A stretch of DNA of 31,236 nucleotides from Lentisphaeria bacterium UBA1776 (GCA_002314605.1 DCGO01000070.1:1-31236); one strand, 5' to 3'; counted from the stretch's first letter, positions 1 to 8,106 are shown. The notes: generated by a model not told the origin, from the sequence alone. Numbers and translations: made by a program.

Positions 1-87
1 GCAGTGTGGAATACGGCCCCTTTGAATTGCCGCCTTTGGGGCCGCCCCACTTTTCCGGCACATCAAAGGGGCCGTATTCCACACTGC
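1..87. repeat. Perfect 25-base inverted repeat at the window edge
   Basis: Bases 1-25 are the exact reverse complement of bases 63-87, with a 37-base spacer. Both arms lie inside the coding sequence of the FAD oxidoreductase. The inner arm encodes a natural-looking piece (SVEYGPF), while the outer arm makes the protein read its own antisense. A perfect fold-back exactly at the sequence end is typical of a chimeric read or assembly edge rather than of a biological hairpin. Confidence 0.85.
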
Positions 88-307
88 GCTTCAGCATCTC
101 TTCCGAGATGCCGTATGTGATCTGCTTCCCGAACCCGTCGCAGAGGGGCAGATAGATGTAGATGAGCCCGGATGTGGCCAGCCCTCCCAGCAGGCACTGT
201 TTCTCCAAAATGACCGTCTTTGCCCCCCGTCTTGCGGCCGCAACCGCAGCGGCGACTCCGGCGACGCCGGCGCCGCACACCACAACATCATACTGACACT
301 GTTTCAT
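1..307 (-). CDS. FAD-dependent oxidoreductase, N-terminal fragment (FAD_oxidored-like)
   Basis: This is the N-terminal part of a flavoprotein that runs off the left edge. Reading leftward from the ATG at 307, a dinucleotide-binding Rossmann fold is seen at once: hydrophobic strand VVVCGAG, the GxGxxG pattern GAGVAG, and acidic end ILEK near residue 35. GGLATSGL follows, as in the FAD_oxidored family whose members are common beside glycosidases in Lentisphaerota and Planctomycetota. It starts 11 bases after the rhamnosidase stop, with AGGGA 8 bases before the ATG, so it is the last visible gene of that operon. It has no signal peptide and is probably cytoplasmic. The substrate is unknown. The alignment looks natural to about residue 94 (GGPKGGN). 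The last residues lie in an inverted repeat (1-25 with 63-87) and are probably not native sequence. Confidence 0.75.
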   Translation of the reverse strand, partial: MKQCQYDVVVCGAGVAGVAAAVAAARRGAKTVILEKQCLLGGLATSGLIYIYLPLCDGFGKQITYGISEEMLKRSVEYGPFDVPEKWGGPKGGNSKGPYSTL

Positions 308-318
308 CCTCTTTTTCC

Positions 319-2409
319 CTATATGGACTTGTAAATGCTGTTGCAAAGATGCAGGGCTCCGGAATCCCGCATCAGAAACCACGCCGGCGCACAGCTCCAG
401 GCGTGACAGACGCTCCGGCAATTCATGGACGCGATTTCCGGGAAGGTGGTGCAGCCGAGCTCCAGCATTTTCTCCCATGGTGCGTAACGGCATCGCAGTT
501 CCTCCCGCGTCCCGTACAGCCGGACGGCTGCCAGAAGATAGAATGAGAAATAGAGAGACATTTTCGATAATCTCTCATCCCCGCAGACTTCCCGCAGAAA
601 GGCGGCCCGTTTTTCTTCCGGGATCAGGCCGAAAAGCACGGCCAGCACATTGGGGTGCATGCTCAGCCATTCCGGGTGCCCCGGCGCGTCCAGATACCTG
701 TTCAGCGCCGGATCGAAGCACAGTCTGTTGACGGCATCCGCAGTCTTTTCCGCCTGTTTCCGGAGGGGAGCTGCGTCTTCGCCCAAAAGCTCTTTCAAAT
801 CGGCGGCCCGGCGGCATGCTTCGATGTAAAATAAATTGAGAAGAGTCGATGGGACATCTTCCCCCCGGTCCGGAGCCCCGGTTTTCCAGCCGGGGACCCA
901 GTCGGAATAGTGCCATGTCCCCGGAAAATCATCCAGCAGACCGTCCGGCCTCCGCCGTCTCTCAAAGGCCCTGAGCAGGCTATCCGCGCAGGGCATCAGC
1001 TCCCGTACCAGATCCGGATCCTGAAAACAGACGTAATGGTCATGGAGCGCCAGCACCCAGATGAGGGAATATTCCGGGATCACCTGCTGAAAGACCGAGG
1101 GATATCTGGACTGGGTGAGTCCGTTTGGGAGCTGGGAAAAGGCGATGGTCTTCAGCATATTCCGCCCCAGATCATCTTTGCCGGAAACGGCGTAGGAGAC
1201 CAGCGCTTCGATCCTGGAATCCCCCGCATACTGCAGCTGTTCGTAATAGGGACAGTCTTCAAAATGCTCATGGGCGCAGCAGCTCAGGGTGTGGCAGGCA
1301 ACCTGATAAATCTTTTCCAGCGCAGGATCACCGGGGGCGTGAAACTCCCGGTATTCCCCAAGGGGATAGGTGATGAAGTGAAAAGCGAGGTCCAGCTCCT
1401 CCACGGGAGAAGCAAGGTCCATGTCAAGTTCGATATAGCGTCCGGTCCGGTACCAGAAGCTGGCATACCGCCACGGTTTCCCGGCAAATTTCAGCACATC
1501 CGCCAGACCCTGTCTCCCCAGGGAGCCCGGGTAACGGCAGATTTTGATTCCCTCGGGATCGAACAGGGTTTCGGAATAGGCCATGCGGCAGGTCCCGGTT
1601 CCCCCTCTGCCGGAAAAATAGACCATGGAGGTCTGGTTGCGACCCAGATCCAGCAGGATTTTATGCCTGCCTGCCGGAAGACGGCCCGCAAGACGGCCCC
1701 CGGCAAGTTTCAGTTTCGCCGTACTCTCAAGGATGGCGGCGATGGGGGTAAAACTCTCGGTCATCTGCTTCAGGGGCCGGGGCATCAGGTTCCACGGGGT
1801 ATCCGGGTCATTCTGATAATACCCCCGGAATTCCGCCCGGCCAAGAATGACCGGTTCGACCCAGTTTCCCTGAGGCGCATCGTCAGTGAGCCAGCCGGGT
1901 TCGCCCCGGGCAAAATCCACTTCGTCCATGGGGGGGGCCGGGATCCGGGTGGCGTTGCCCCACGCTTCTTTCCAGGCGAGGGGGCGTCTTGAGAAATCGA
2001 TCCGGCAGAGCCAGTGTTCCGGAAGTTCCATGCGTTCCTGCCCGGCATATCCGGCAACCATGACCCCGCCCCCGGCGTGCATTTCCGCCCAGGGGCCCGG
2101 ACTCCGACGCCACGCATTGCGCCAGACCACGACTTCGGCCGCAAAAACGTGCCGGCCGGCGGCGAGGGTCCCGTGATATTCGTCAAAATAATAGTGGTCA
2201 AGATCACTCCGCTGGGGACCCCGCCCCAGCAGTTTGCCGTCCAAATAGAAATTGAAGCGGTTGTCCGCCGAAACAGCCAGCCCGAAAGGGGAGTCGGAGG
2301 CGCAATCCACCGTCCTGCGGAAAAGCGTGAATCCCGCTTCGTGTTCTTTCCGTTCCGGGTGCCACGCCCAGAAGGCCGTTCCCGGAATGATCTCTTTTCC
2401 CGGCTTCAT
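319..2409 (-). CDS. Alpha-L-rhamnosidase-like six-hairpin glycosidase (GH78 type)
   Basis: This 696-residue protein probably removes terminal alpha-L-rhamnose from a glycan or glycoside. The N-terminal half (about 1-340) is beta-rich with an RxTVDC segment and 'YLDGKLLGRGPQRSD', as in the N-terminal sandwich domains of GH78. The (alpha/alpha)6 catalytic part begins near 360. Its hallmark is EDCPYYEQLQYAGD at 384-397, matching the GH78 DCPxRxExxGWxGD acidic motif, although the usual Arg and Trp are replaced. HAWSCAP at 669-675 matches the usual C-terminal HAWS loop. There is no signal peptide, so it likely acts in the cytoplasm on imported oligosaccharide. It lies downstream of an AraC regulator, with its own promoter and a tandem repeat in the leader. 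The GH78 fold is fairly sure; rhamnose specificity is inferred. Confidence 0.8.
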   Translation of the reverse strand: MKPGKEIIPGTAFWAWHPERKEHEAGFTLFRRTVDCASDSPFGLAVSADNRFNFYLDGKLLGRGPQRSDLDHYYFDEYHGTLAAGRHVFAAEVVVWRNAWRRSPGPWAEMHAGGGVMVAGYAGQERMELPEHWLCRIDFSRRPLAWKEAWGNATRIPAPPMDEVDFARGEPGWLTDDAPQGNWVEPVILGRAEFRGYYQNDPDTPWNLMPRPLKQMTESFTPIAAILESTAKLKLAGGRLAGRLPAGRHKILLDLGRNQTSMVYFSGRGGTGTCRMAYSETLFDPEGIKICRYPGSLGRQGLADVLKFAGKPWRYASFWYRTGRYIELDMDLASPVEELDLAFHFITYPLGEYREFHAPGDPALEKIYQVACHTLSCCAHEHFEDCPYYEQLQYAGDSRIEALVSYAVSGKDDLGRNMLKTIAFSQLPNGLTQSRYPSVFQQVIPEYSLIWVLALHDHYVCFQDPDLVRELMPCADSLLRAFERRRRPDGLLDDFPGTWHYSDWVPGWKTGAPDRGEDVPSTLLNLFYIEACRRAADLKELLGEDAAPLRKQAEKTADAVNRLCFDPALNRYLDAPGHPEWLSMHPNVLAVLFGLIPEEKRAAFLREVCGDERLSKMSLYFSFYLLAAVRLYGTREELRCRYAPWEKMLELGCTTFPEIASMNCRSVCHAWSCAPAWFLMRDSGALHLCNSIYKSI

Positions 2410-2431
2410 TTTTACGCGCCCATCCCCGTTT

Positions 2432-2477
2432 TTTCAGACAATACATCACTGTCGTTTCAGACAGAATATTCACTGTC
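2432..2477. promoter_or_regulatory. Tandem direct repeat upstream of the rhamnosidase, candidate AraC operator
   Basis: Two near-identical units sit head to tail: TTTCAGACAATA-CATCACTGTC at 2432-2453 and TTTCAGACAGAA-TATTCACTGTC at 2455-2477 on the plus strand, period 23. Each starts with TTTCAGACA and ends with CACTGTC, and within each GACA and TGTC are mirror-related. AraC-family proteins typically bind direct repeats about two helical turns apart, and the adjacent gene encodes such a protein. The pair lies between the predicted -10 and the rhamnosidase ATG. No binding data are available; the role is inferred. Confidence 0.5.
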
Positions 2478-2495
2478 CGATGTGCTTTTCGAGGC

Positions 2496-2525
2496 ATAAT
2501 ATAGTGCGGGAGCTTTTTTTGACAA
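2496..2525 (-). promoter_or_regulatory. Promoter of the rhamnosidase operon
   Basis: On the minus strand a -35 box TTGTCA (2525-2520) is followed by TATATTAT (2503-2496), giving a spacer of 16 or 18 depending on the hexamer used. It lies in the 150-base gap between the AraC stop and the rhamnosidase start. Transcription would start near 2489 and run through the tandem repeat. Confidence 0.5.
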
Positions 2526-2559
2526 TGTTAAATCGTATCAAAAACAGGAGAATATTGTA

Positions 2560-3435
2560 TCACTCCAGTTCCAGATCCGGAAACTCTTTTTTCCAAAGTT
2601 CGGGATCGCTCCGGAATTCGCCGGGTGTGGCCCCGAAGAGGTCCGTAAATTTGCGGTGAAACGCAGTCAGACCGGAAAAGCGGACTTCCTTGACGATGGC
2701 GGACACGGGCAGATTGGTCTCGATCAGTCTGCGGGCGGCGGTTTTCAGACGGAAATTCAGAATATAATCTTTCGGAGACAGGTCAAACTGCAGTTTCCAC
2801 TCCCGGAAAAAAGCCGCATGGGAAAACCCGAAACGTGCGGCGACCTCATCGCAGGTGAGTTCCTGATTGTAGTGATGCTGGAGATAAAGGGCTGCCTCCT
2901 GGAGCCGGGCAGCCGGGTTCATTGCATGACCGGTTTCCTGCCGCTGAAAAAGGACCTCTCTGGCGATCTGCAGTGCGGTCCAGTCCAGCTTGTCCGGCAT
3001 GCCGGGCAGGGTATAGCTGCAGAGAATGGCACGGAATTCCGAAATAAGCTGCTGCAGCGGTCCGTTCAGCCGGATCGGCCAGAAGATTTCATTTGGAAGC
3101 ATGCCCCACTGCTTCAGAAGTTCCGCCTCTTTGTCGAGGTAATAAAAAGCGAGGACATCCCTGGGTTTGTTACCGGCCAGGGCAATCTTCATCCCCGGAC
3201 GCTTGATAATCACATGGGGAAACGCCACTTTCATCGGGACGCCGTCCACCAGATCGGTGCAGACCGGTGCGGCTGAATCCAGACGCAGGCAGACCTCCGT
3301 ATATTTGCATACGCGTGTTTCTCCGGTAAAGGGAAAGAGACTGTTGCTGCAGTAAAAAACACATTCGACCCGCAGCGGGAAGTGATCCTGGCGGGGCAGT
3401 TCTCCGATATGCCGTGTCAACCATGTGAATGCCAT
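2560..3435 (-). CDS. AraC-family transcriptional regulator
   Basis: This is a DNA-binding regulator with a double helix-turn-helix in its last 100 residues: LTCDEVAARFGFSHAAFFRE for the first helix pair and VSAIVKEVRFSGLTAFHRKF for the second, then the family signature GATPGEFR. The N-terminal 170 residues resemble a cupin-type effector domain. The ATG at 3435 has AGGGA 8 bases upstream. A longer form from a TTG at 3483 overlaps the stop of the preceding gene by 4 bases and has GGAG upstream, so the start is not settled (291 or 307 residues). It sits between the deacetylase fusion and the rhamnosidase and most likely controls one or both, sensing a sugar. The ligand is unknown. Confidence 0.88.
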   Translation of the reverse strand: MAFTWLTRHIGELPRQDHFPLRVECVFYCSNSLFPFTGETRVCKYTEVCLRLDSAAPVCTDLVDGVPMKVAFPHVIIKRPGMKIALAGNKPRDVLAFYYLDKEAELLKQWGMLPNEIFWPIRLNGPLQQLISEFRAILCSYTLPGMPDKLDWTALQIAREVLFQRQETGHAMNPAARLQEAALYLQHHYNQELTCDEVAARFGFSHAAFFREWKLQFDLSPKDYILNFRLKTAARRLIETNLPVSAIVKEVRFSGLTAFHRKFTDLFGATPGEFRSDPELWKKEFPDLELE

Positions 3436-3479
3436 AACATTTCCCTGTACTGGTATGGAAGGGGAAGAGCCCGCTTCTT

Positions 3480-4928
3480 TCAAAAACTTTTCTCCACATA
3501 TTCCCGCATGGAAATGACAGAGTATCCGTTGTCGTGGAGATATTTCATGTTCTGTTCGAAAAAGGCAGGGGAGTTGCTGCAGTGCGGGTGTACCACCTCC
3601 GGAATTCCGTGATAAACGAGTACTGCGGCTCCACCCTTTTCCGCCTGATAAAGCGCCTGATAAAACTGCAGTTCATGATCAAGAGAGATGGCGCAGGCCG
3701 GGATCCGCATGGGGGCCGTGTCCCGGGTCCATGGACCGGACTCGGTGGTCCTGGCAAAGCGGATTCCCCGCTCCTTCAGCACCCGGACGGCATTTCCGGC
3801 ATAGGGGCCGCCGGGATAGGCGAAGCTCACGGAGGGGGGACACCCCGCTGCCCGGAGCCAATTTTCCATGCGGTCGAATTCCGCCGCGATCTCTTCTTCG
3901 GAAAGATTCCGAAGATCCGGGTGGTTCCATGTATGGTTTCCGATCTCGAATCCCGCATCGCAGAGCTGTTTTGCCTCCCTTTGAGTCATGAGTGTATCCT
4001 CGTGATCCTGCCGCCACGCATCGCTGAACCTGCAGAAAAAGAATGTTGCGCGGAATCCGTATTTCCGCAGGATGGGGACGGCGGAGACAAGCTGACTTCT
4101 GCAGCAGTCGTCAAAGGACAAAACCACGATCCTTTTCCGGGGCGCCGGCAGCCGGAATCCCAAAGTCCCCCGGAGGAAGGATGCCGCCATTTCCGGCCAC
4201 CGGGCAAGGTCTTCCCGGCCGTACCCCAGGGCCATCCCGTGGGGGCCGGACGGAAAAAGATGCAGTTCCGCCGGGATGCCGTGATTTTTCAGCGCTTCGG
4301 CAAGGAGCGTGCTGTTCTGCCACGGCACGACCTGATCGGTCAGGGTGTGCCAGATGAACATGGGGGAGGTGTCACTCCGGACCTGTTTTTCCAGCGAAAG
4401 CTCCTCTTTCCGGAGTTCGTATTCCTCCCCCAGCAGATTTTTGATGCTTCCTGCATGGCTGAACGGTCCTGACGTGATGACCGGGTACGACAGCACCACC
4501 GCATCGGGGCGGGCGGAGACTTCGCTGTTTTCATCGTCATTTTCCGGCGGGATCCGGTCAAAAAGGATCCCTGCCGATGCACAGAGGTGTCCGCCGGCGG
4601 AAAATCCGCAGACGGCGATGTTGTCCGGAAAAATTCCCCACTTGCCGGCATGGCGCCGGAGGAGCCGGATACTGCAAAGAATGTCCTGCTGAGGCTCCGG
4701 GTACCGGCGGGGAGCCACACGGTAGTTCAGAATGAAACTCCGGAATCCAAGCGTTTCAAATCTCTCCGCAACGGGATACCCTTCCGTATCCGAACATACG
4801 CAGGAATACCCTCCGCCGGGAATACAGAGCATGGCGGGGCGGGGATCACCGGAAATATGTTCCGGGACCAGCACCCATGCATCACCGGAATTGCCGCGCA
4901 GATAAACTTTCTGATATTTTTCCATCAT
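3480..4928 (-). CDS. Fused alpha/beta-hydrolase esterase and polysaccharide deacetylase
   Basis: One reading frame joins two carbohydrate-esterase folds. Counted from the ATG at 4928, residues 1-255 are an Aes/BD-FAE-like alpha/beta hydrolase: oxyanion loop CIPGGGYS, nucleophile elbow GFSAGG (108-113), a likely acid Asp in TLTDQVVP (198) and His in GPHGMA (230). Residues 265-482 are a NodB-type deacetylase (CE4-like): SFDD (271-274) supplies the catalytic base and metal Asp, HTWNH (332-336) the two metal His, and AYPGGPY the substrate groove. Both active sites look intact. There is no signal peptide. AAGGTGG precedes the start; a second ATG at 4925 is possible. Neighbours (rhamnosidase, AraC) point to removal of acetyl groups from a rhamnose-containing glycan, which is inferred. 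Confidence 0.85.
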   Translation of the reverse strand: MMEKYQKVYLRGNSGDAWVLVPEHISGDPRPAMLCIPGGGYSCVCSDTEGYPVAERFETLGFRSFILNYRVAPRRYPEPQQDILCSIRLLRRHAGKWGIFPDNIAVCGFSAGGHLCASAGILFDRIPPENDDENSEVSARPDAVVLSYPVITSGPFSHAGSIKNLLGEEYELRKEELSLEKQVRSDTSPMFIWHTLTDQVVPWQNSTLLAEALKNHGIPAELHLFPSGPHGMALGYGREDLARWPEMAASFLRGTLGFRLPAPRKRIVVLSFDDCCRSQLVSAVPILRKYGFRATFFFCRFSDAWRQDHEDTLMTQREAKQLCDAGFEIGNHTWNHPDLRNLSEEEIAAEFDRMENWLRAAGCPPSVSFAYPGGPYAGNAVRVLKERGIRFARTTESGPWTRDTAPMRIPACAISLDHELQFYQALYQAEKGGAAVLVYHGIPEVVHPHCSNSPAFFEQNMKYLHDNGYSVISMREYVEKSF

Positions 4929-4974
4929 GAATCCACCTTTAAAAAATCCTGAAAAATGCAGAACTGTGCGCGTA

Positions 4975-5373
4975 CTATATATCTTTTCGCCGGATTTGCA
5001 AACAAGGTGGACTTTGCCTGCATGTGCGGGTGGCAAGGATCCGGATCCCCGTTCCCCGGTAATTTTCAACCAGGATCTGGCCCAGCTCCACCGGAAGCGG
5101 CACTTTCAAACCGAAGAGCATTTTCAGAAGTTCCGGAATCATGGCTTTCGGGACAGGTTCGGAACTTTTTACCGGAATGCACACTGCCGGTTCCCCTGCT
5201 GAACGGACCACCGCCGTCACGGTACGCCGGGGATCCGTGATTTCCTGCCGGGCATATTGCGCCCCCCGGGGACACTGGTTGCCTGAGATGCGGAGTAAGC
5301 CGTCTGATGCAAGCGTGATCTCCAGATGACACCCGGCGGGACAGTTGATGCAGATTTTCGAGCATGATTTCAT
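4975..5373 (-). CDS. DUF1667 Cys-rich protein, partner of GlpA/GlpB-like oxidoreductases
   Basis: This 132-residue protein carries a Cys cluster at its N-terminus (C8, C11, C15, then C34 in GNQCPRG), followed by YARQEITDPRRTVTAVV, the signature of DUF1667. Members of that family are encoded with a glycerol-3-phosphate-dehydrogenase-like flavoprotein and an NAD/FAD oxidoreductase in Clostridia and Thermotogae, and this operon has the same order. The Cys spacing suggests an iron-sulfur site for electron transfer, which is not proven. The ATG at 5373 is chosen because GGAGGAGAAG lies just before it; upstream in-frame codons overlap the previous gene. Its start is 1 base after the stop of that gene, so the two are translationally coupled. 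Confidence 0.8.
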   Translation of the reverse strand: MKSCSKICINCPAGCHLEITLASDGLLRISGNQCPRGAQYARQEITDPRRTVTAVVRSAGEPAVCIPVKSSEPVPKAMIPELLKMLFGLKVPLPVELGQILVENYRGTGIRILATRTCRQSPPCLQIRRKDI

Positions 5374-5374
5374 G

Positions 5375-6631
5375 TTACTTCTCCTCCAGAGCAATGACCA
5401 GTTTTTCCGCATCCCCGACCGTATTTTCAGGGAGGACAACGGAGAGCATTTCCGCCGGTTTTACATAACGCAGATTTTTCTCCAGCAGAACTTTGCCGTC
5501 CTGATCGGCGATGGTCAGTTCCGCCCGTTCCATGATCCCGGTTGACCGCATGAAAAAACGGGTTTCTTTGGCCGGATCGATCCGGTTGGGGACCGTGTAA
5601 CGGACATGACTGCCCGGTTCCACCGGAATTTCAGGTGTCGCCGCCGGGTGCGGATGATCGCAGTATTCCGCCGCATTTTCCGCACAGATTTCCGCTTCTT
5701 CGGAAACAAAATCCACCAGATCATGGACGTGGAGGACATTGCCGCAGCTGAAAATACCCGGGACGCAGGTCATCAGATTTCCATTGACCACCGCACCGCC
5801 GGTCCGGGGATTGATTTCCACCCCGCAGGCTTTGGCCAGCTCATTTTCAGGAACCAGCCCTACGGAAAAGAGGACCGTATCGCATGAAACGCGCCGTTCC
5901 CGGCTCAGGTCCGGTTTCCCGTTGAAGAGCGGGGCGAAGGTGACCGACTCCACCCGTGCTTTTCCGTGGATCCCGGTGACGGCAGAGGCAAGGTACAGCG
6001 GAATATCGAAATCTTCCAGACACTGGGCGATATTGCGGCTCAATCCAGCCGGATAGGGCATGATCTCGATGACGCACTCCACCTTGACTCCGCACCAGGT
6101 GAGTCTGCGGGCCATGATGAGCCCGATGTCCCCGGAGCCTACGATCACGGCCCGGGTCCCGGGAAGGAGGCCCTCCTGATTCAGAAGCTGCTGTGCCAGA
6201 CCTGCATTCAGGACCCCTGCAGTCCGGTCCCCGGGGATCCCGAGGTTGCCCCGGCAGCGTTCCCGGCAGCCTGCAGCCAGGATCAGTGCTTTGCATTGGA
6301 CCAGGGTCACGCCGTCGGCTTTGGAATAGACGGTGAGGGTGTGGCGATTTTGCTGCTGTTCGATTTTCACCACGGCGGCGCTCAGGAGAAACTCCGCTCC
6401 GGCCTGTTCGGCAAGGTTTTGGACCCTGGCCGCATATTCCGGACCGGTCAGCTCCTCTTTGAAGTAATGGAGCCCGAATCCATTATGGATGCACTGCTGC
6501 AAAACCCCGCCGGGATATTCATTGCGCTCGACCACGAGGGTCTTTTTCCCCAGAGACGTCGCTTTGGCGGCGGCCGTCAGCCCGGCAGCGCCTCCGCCGA
6601 CCACGGCAATATCGTATTCCAGTTTTTTCAT
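5375..6631 (-). CDS. FAD/NAD(P)-dependent oxidoreductase, GlpB-like partner subunit
   Basis: This 418-residue flavoprotein has two dinucleotide-binding motifs: VVGGGAAG at the N-terminus for FAD and IVGSGDIG mid-protein for NAD(P). Also seen are YPGGVLQQCIHNGFG near residue 40 and CGNVLHVHDLVDFVS near 315, which are conserved in the oxidoreductases that accompany DUF1667 and GlpA-like subunits. It probably passes electrons from the GlpA-like dehydrogenase to NAD(P) or a carrier in the cytoplasm. The ATG at 6631 overlaps the preceding stop by 4 bases (ATGA) and has GGGAGGAA upstream. The exact substrate cannot be read from sequence. Confidence 0.85.
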   Translation of the reverse strand: MKKLEYDIAVVGGGAAGLTAAAKATSLGKKTLVVERNEYPGGVLQQCIHNGFGLHYFKEELTGPEYAARVQNLAEQAGAEFLLSAAVVKIEQQQNRHTLTVYSKADGVTLVQCKALILAAGCRERCRGNLGIPGDRTAGVLNAGLAQQLLNQEGLLPGTRAVIVGSGDIGLIMARRLTWCGVKVECVIEIMPYPAGLSRNIAQCLEDFDIPLYLASAVTGIHGKARVESVTFAPLFNGKPDLSRERRVSCDTVLFSVGLVPENELAKACGVEINPRTGGAVVNGNLMTCVPGIFSCGNVLHVHDLVDFVSEEAEICAENAAEYCDHPHPAATPEIPVEPGSHVRYTVPNRIDPAKETRFFMRSTGIMERAELTIADQDGKVLLEKNLRYVKPAEMLSVVLPENTVGDAEKLVIALEEK

Positions 6632-8091
6632 CGGTTCTGTTCCTCCCGGGTATCGCCGATGCGACCGACGGCGATGCGGCTGTCTTTCTCCCGCTTGAGC
6701 ACTTCCTCCAGCGGAATACGGCACTCATCGGCAAGGATGTGCATGATTTTCAGCGTACAGAATCCCCCCTGACATCGACCCATCCCGGCCCGGGTGGCCA
6801 GTTTGATGCCGTCGATGGTGGTGTGGCCCTGCCGGATCGCCCGGCGGATCTCCGCTTCCGAGACTTTTTCACAGCGGCAGATGATGTTGGTCCACTCCGG
6901 ATCCAGGTCATGAAAACGGTCGGCGGTCTTCGCATCCATTTCCCGGAGGGACGGCGTGCTTTTCGGAAGGATGAATTTCTCTTTTTTCAGGAGGGCAAGT
7001 CCCGTTTCTTTCAGCAGTTGCTCGATACGTTCCGCCACGGCGGGGGCCGCCGTGAGCCCCGGGGACTGGATCCCGGCAGCCTGGATGAAATGGGGTATTT
7101 TCCGGGACAGATCAATGTAGAAATCTTCTTTTCCCTCCAGTACCGGACGGCAGCCGCTGAAACTGGTGATGAGGTCCCTTTCCGAGATTCCGGAGACCAT
7201 TGTTCGGGCACGGGCAAAGGTTACGGTCCGGTTTTCCTCCGAGGTACCGGTATCCAGCTTATCCTCAACGATCTCGGCGGTTGGGCCGATCATAGTGGTG
7301 CCTCCTGCTGTGGGAATGACCAGAACCCCCTTGGAATGCGGCGACGGAACCGGAAAGATGACTTTTGACGGACGGGCGGGGCTTTGACGGTCCAGCAGAT
7401 ATTCCTCGCCCTTGCGGGGGAGGATCCGGAACTCTTCCGCGCCGAAGGCCCGGGAGACTTCGTCGGCGAAGAGCCCCGCCGCATTGATCACATTGCGTGC
7501 CCGGAGGCTTCTGCCGTCCGATGCCGTGATCTCCCAGTATTTTCCCGTCCATATTCCGGAAGCAGCCCTGAAATTTTTCTGAAGTACAAGGTCGTTGAGT
7601 TCTGCGGCATGGATCATGGCGAAAACAAGGGAATAGGGTTCCACCACGCCCCCCCCGGGCGCATACAATCCCCCGCAGACGGAATCCGGGAGTTTCGGTT
7701 CCAGCTCCAGTATTCGCTCTTTGCTGCACAGTTCGATCCCCGGGACGTGATTGGCAAGCCCCTGCTGATAAAGCTGTCTCACTGTTTCCAGCTGTTCCTG
7801 CAGATAGGCGACTACGAGGATCCCGCACCGCTGAAAGGGGAAGTGCAGTTCTTCGCTGAGCTCGTCGAACATCTGATTGCCCCGTACTTCGAGGCGTCCC
7901 TTCAGCGTTTTTTCAGCCGAATAGTGAAATCCCCCGTGAACAATGCCTGAATTGGCCTTGGAGACGCCCCGGCAGACGTCATTTTCTTTTTCCAGCAGGG
8001 CGACCTTCAGCCGACAGTGCGTCAGACGGTATGCCGCCGCCGCCCCGGTGACGCCGCCGCCGATAATTGCCGCATCAAAAATCGTTTCCAT
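6628..8091 (-). CDS. GlpA/LhgO-like FAD dehydrogenase with C-terminal BFD-type [2Fe-2S] domain
   Basis: This is a 487-residue flavoprotein of the DAO superfamily. The FAD motif IIGGGVTGAAAA is at 9-20, followed by the SGIVHGGFHY signature (48-57) of glycerol-3-phosphate dehydrogenase and L-2-hydroxyglutarate dehydrogenase relatives. The C-terminus (400-460) holds a BFD-like motif with Cys405, Cys407, Cys440 and Cys445 (CxC...Cx4C), as in anaerobic GlpA. It is first in an operon with the GlpB-like and DUF1667 genes. Glycerol-3-phosphate is the default substrate by homology. No glycerol kinase or uptake gene is visible, and the setting among glycan genes makes another hydroxy-acid or polyol phosphate possible. 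GAGGA lies close before the ATG. Confidence 0.85.
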   Translation of the reverse strand: METIFDAAIIGGGVTGAAAAYRLTHCRLKVALLEKENDVCRGVSKANSGIVHGGFHYSAEKTLKGRLEVRGNQMFDELSEELHFPFQRCGILVVAYLQEQLETVRQLYQQGLANHVPGIELCSKERILELEPKLPDSVCGGLYAPGGGVVEPYSLVFAMIHAAELNDLVLQKNFRAASGIWTGKYWEITASDGRSLRARNVINAAGLFADEVSRAFGAEEFRILPRKGEEYLLDRQSPARPSKVIFPVPSPHSKGVLVIPTAGGTTMIGPTAEIVEDKLDTGTSEENRTVTFARARTMVSGISERDLITSFSGCRPVLEGKEDFYIDLSRKIPHFIQAAGIQSPGLTAAPAVAERIEQLLKETGLALLKKEKFILPKSTPSLREMDAKTADRFHDLDPEWTNIICRCEKVSEAEIRRAIRQGHTTIDGIKLATRAGMGRCQGGFCTLKIMHILADECRIPLEEVLKREKDSRIAVGRIGDTREEQNR

Positions 8092-8106
8092 AGTCCTCTG
8101 ATCCGG

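Noticed and set aside
910..1992. 360-residue plus-strand open frame inside the rhamnosidase
   Set aside because: It is antisense to a gene with clear GH78 motifs; no domain or promoter is seen.
4975..8091. Full glycerol-3-phosphate (glp) operon
   Set aside because: Only the dehydrogenase, oxidoreductase and DUF1667 genes are present; no kinase, facilitator or GlpR-type regulator is visible, so the glp names were not given.
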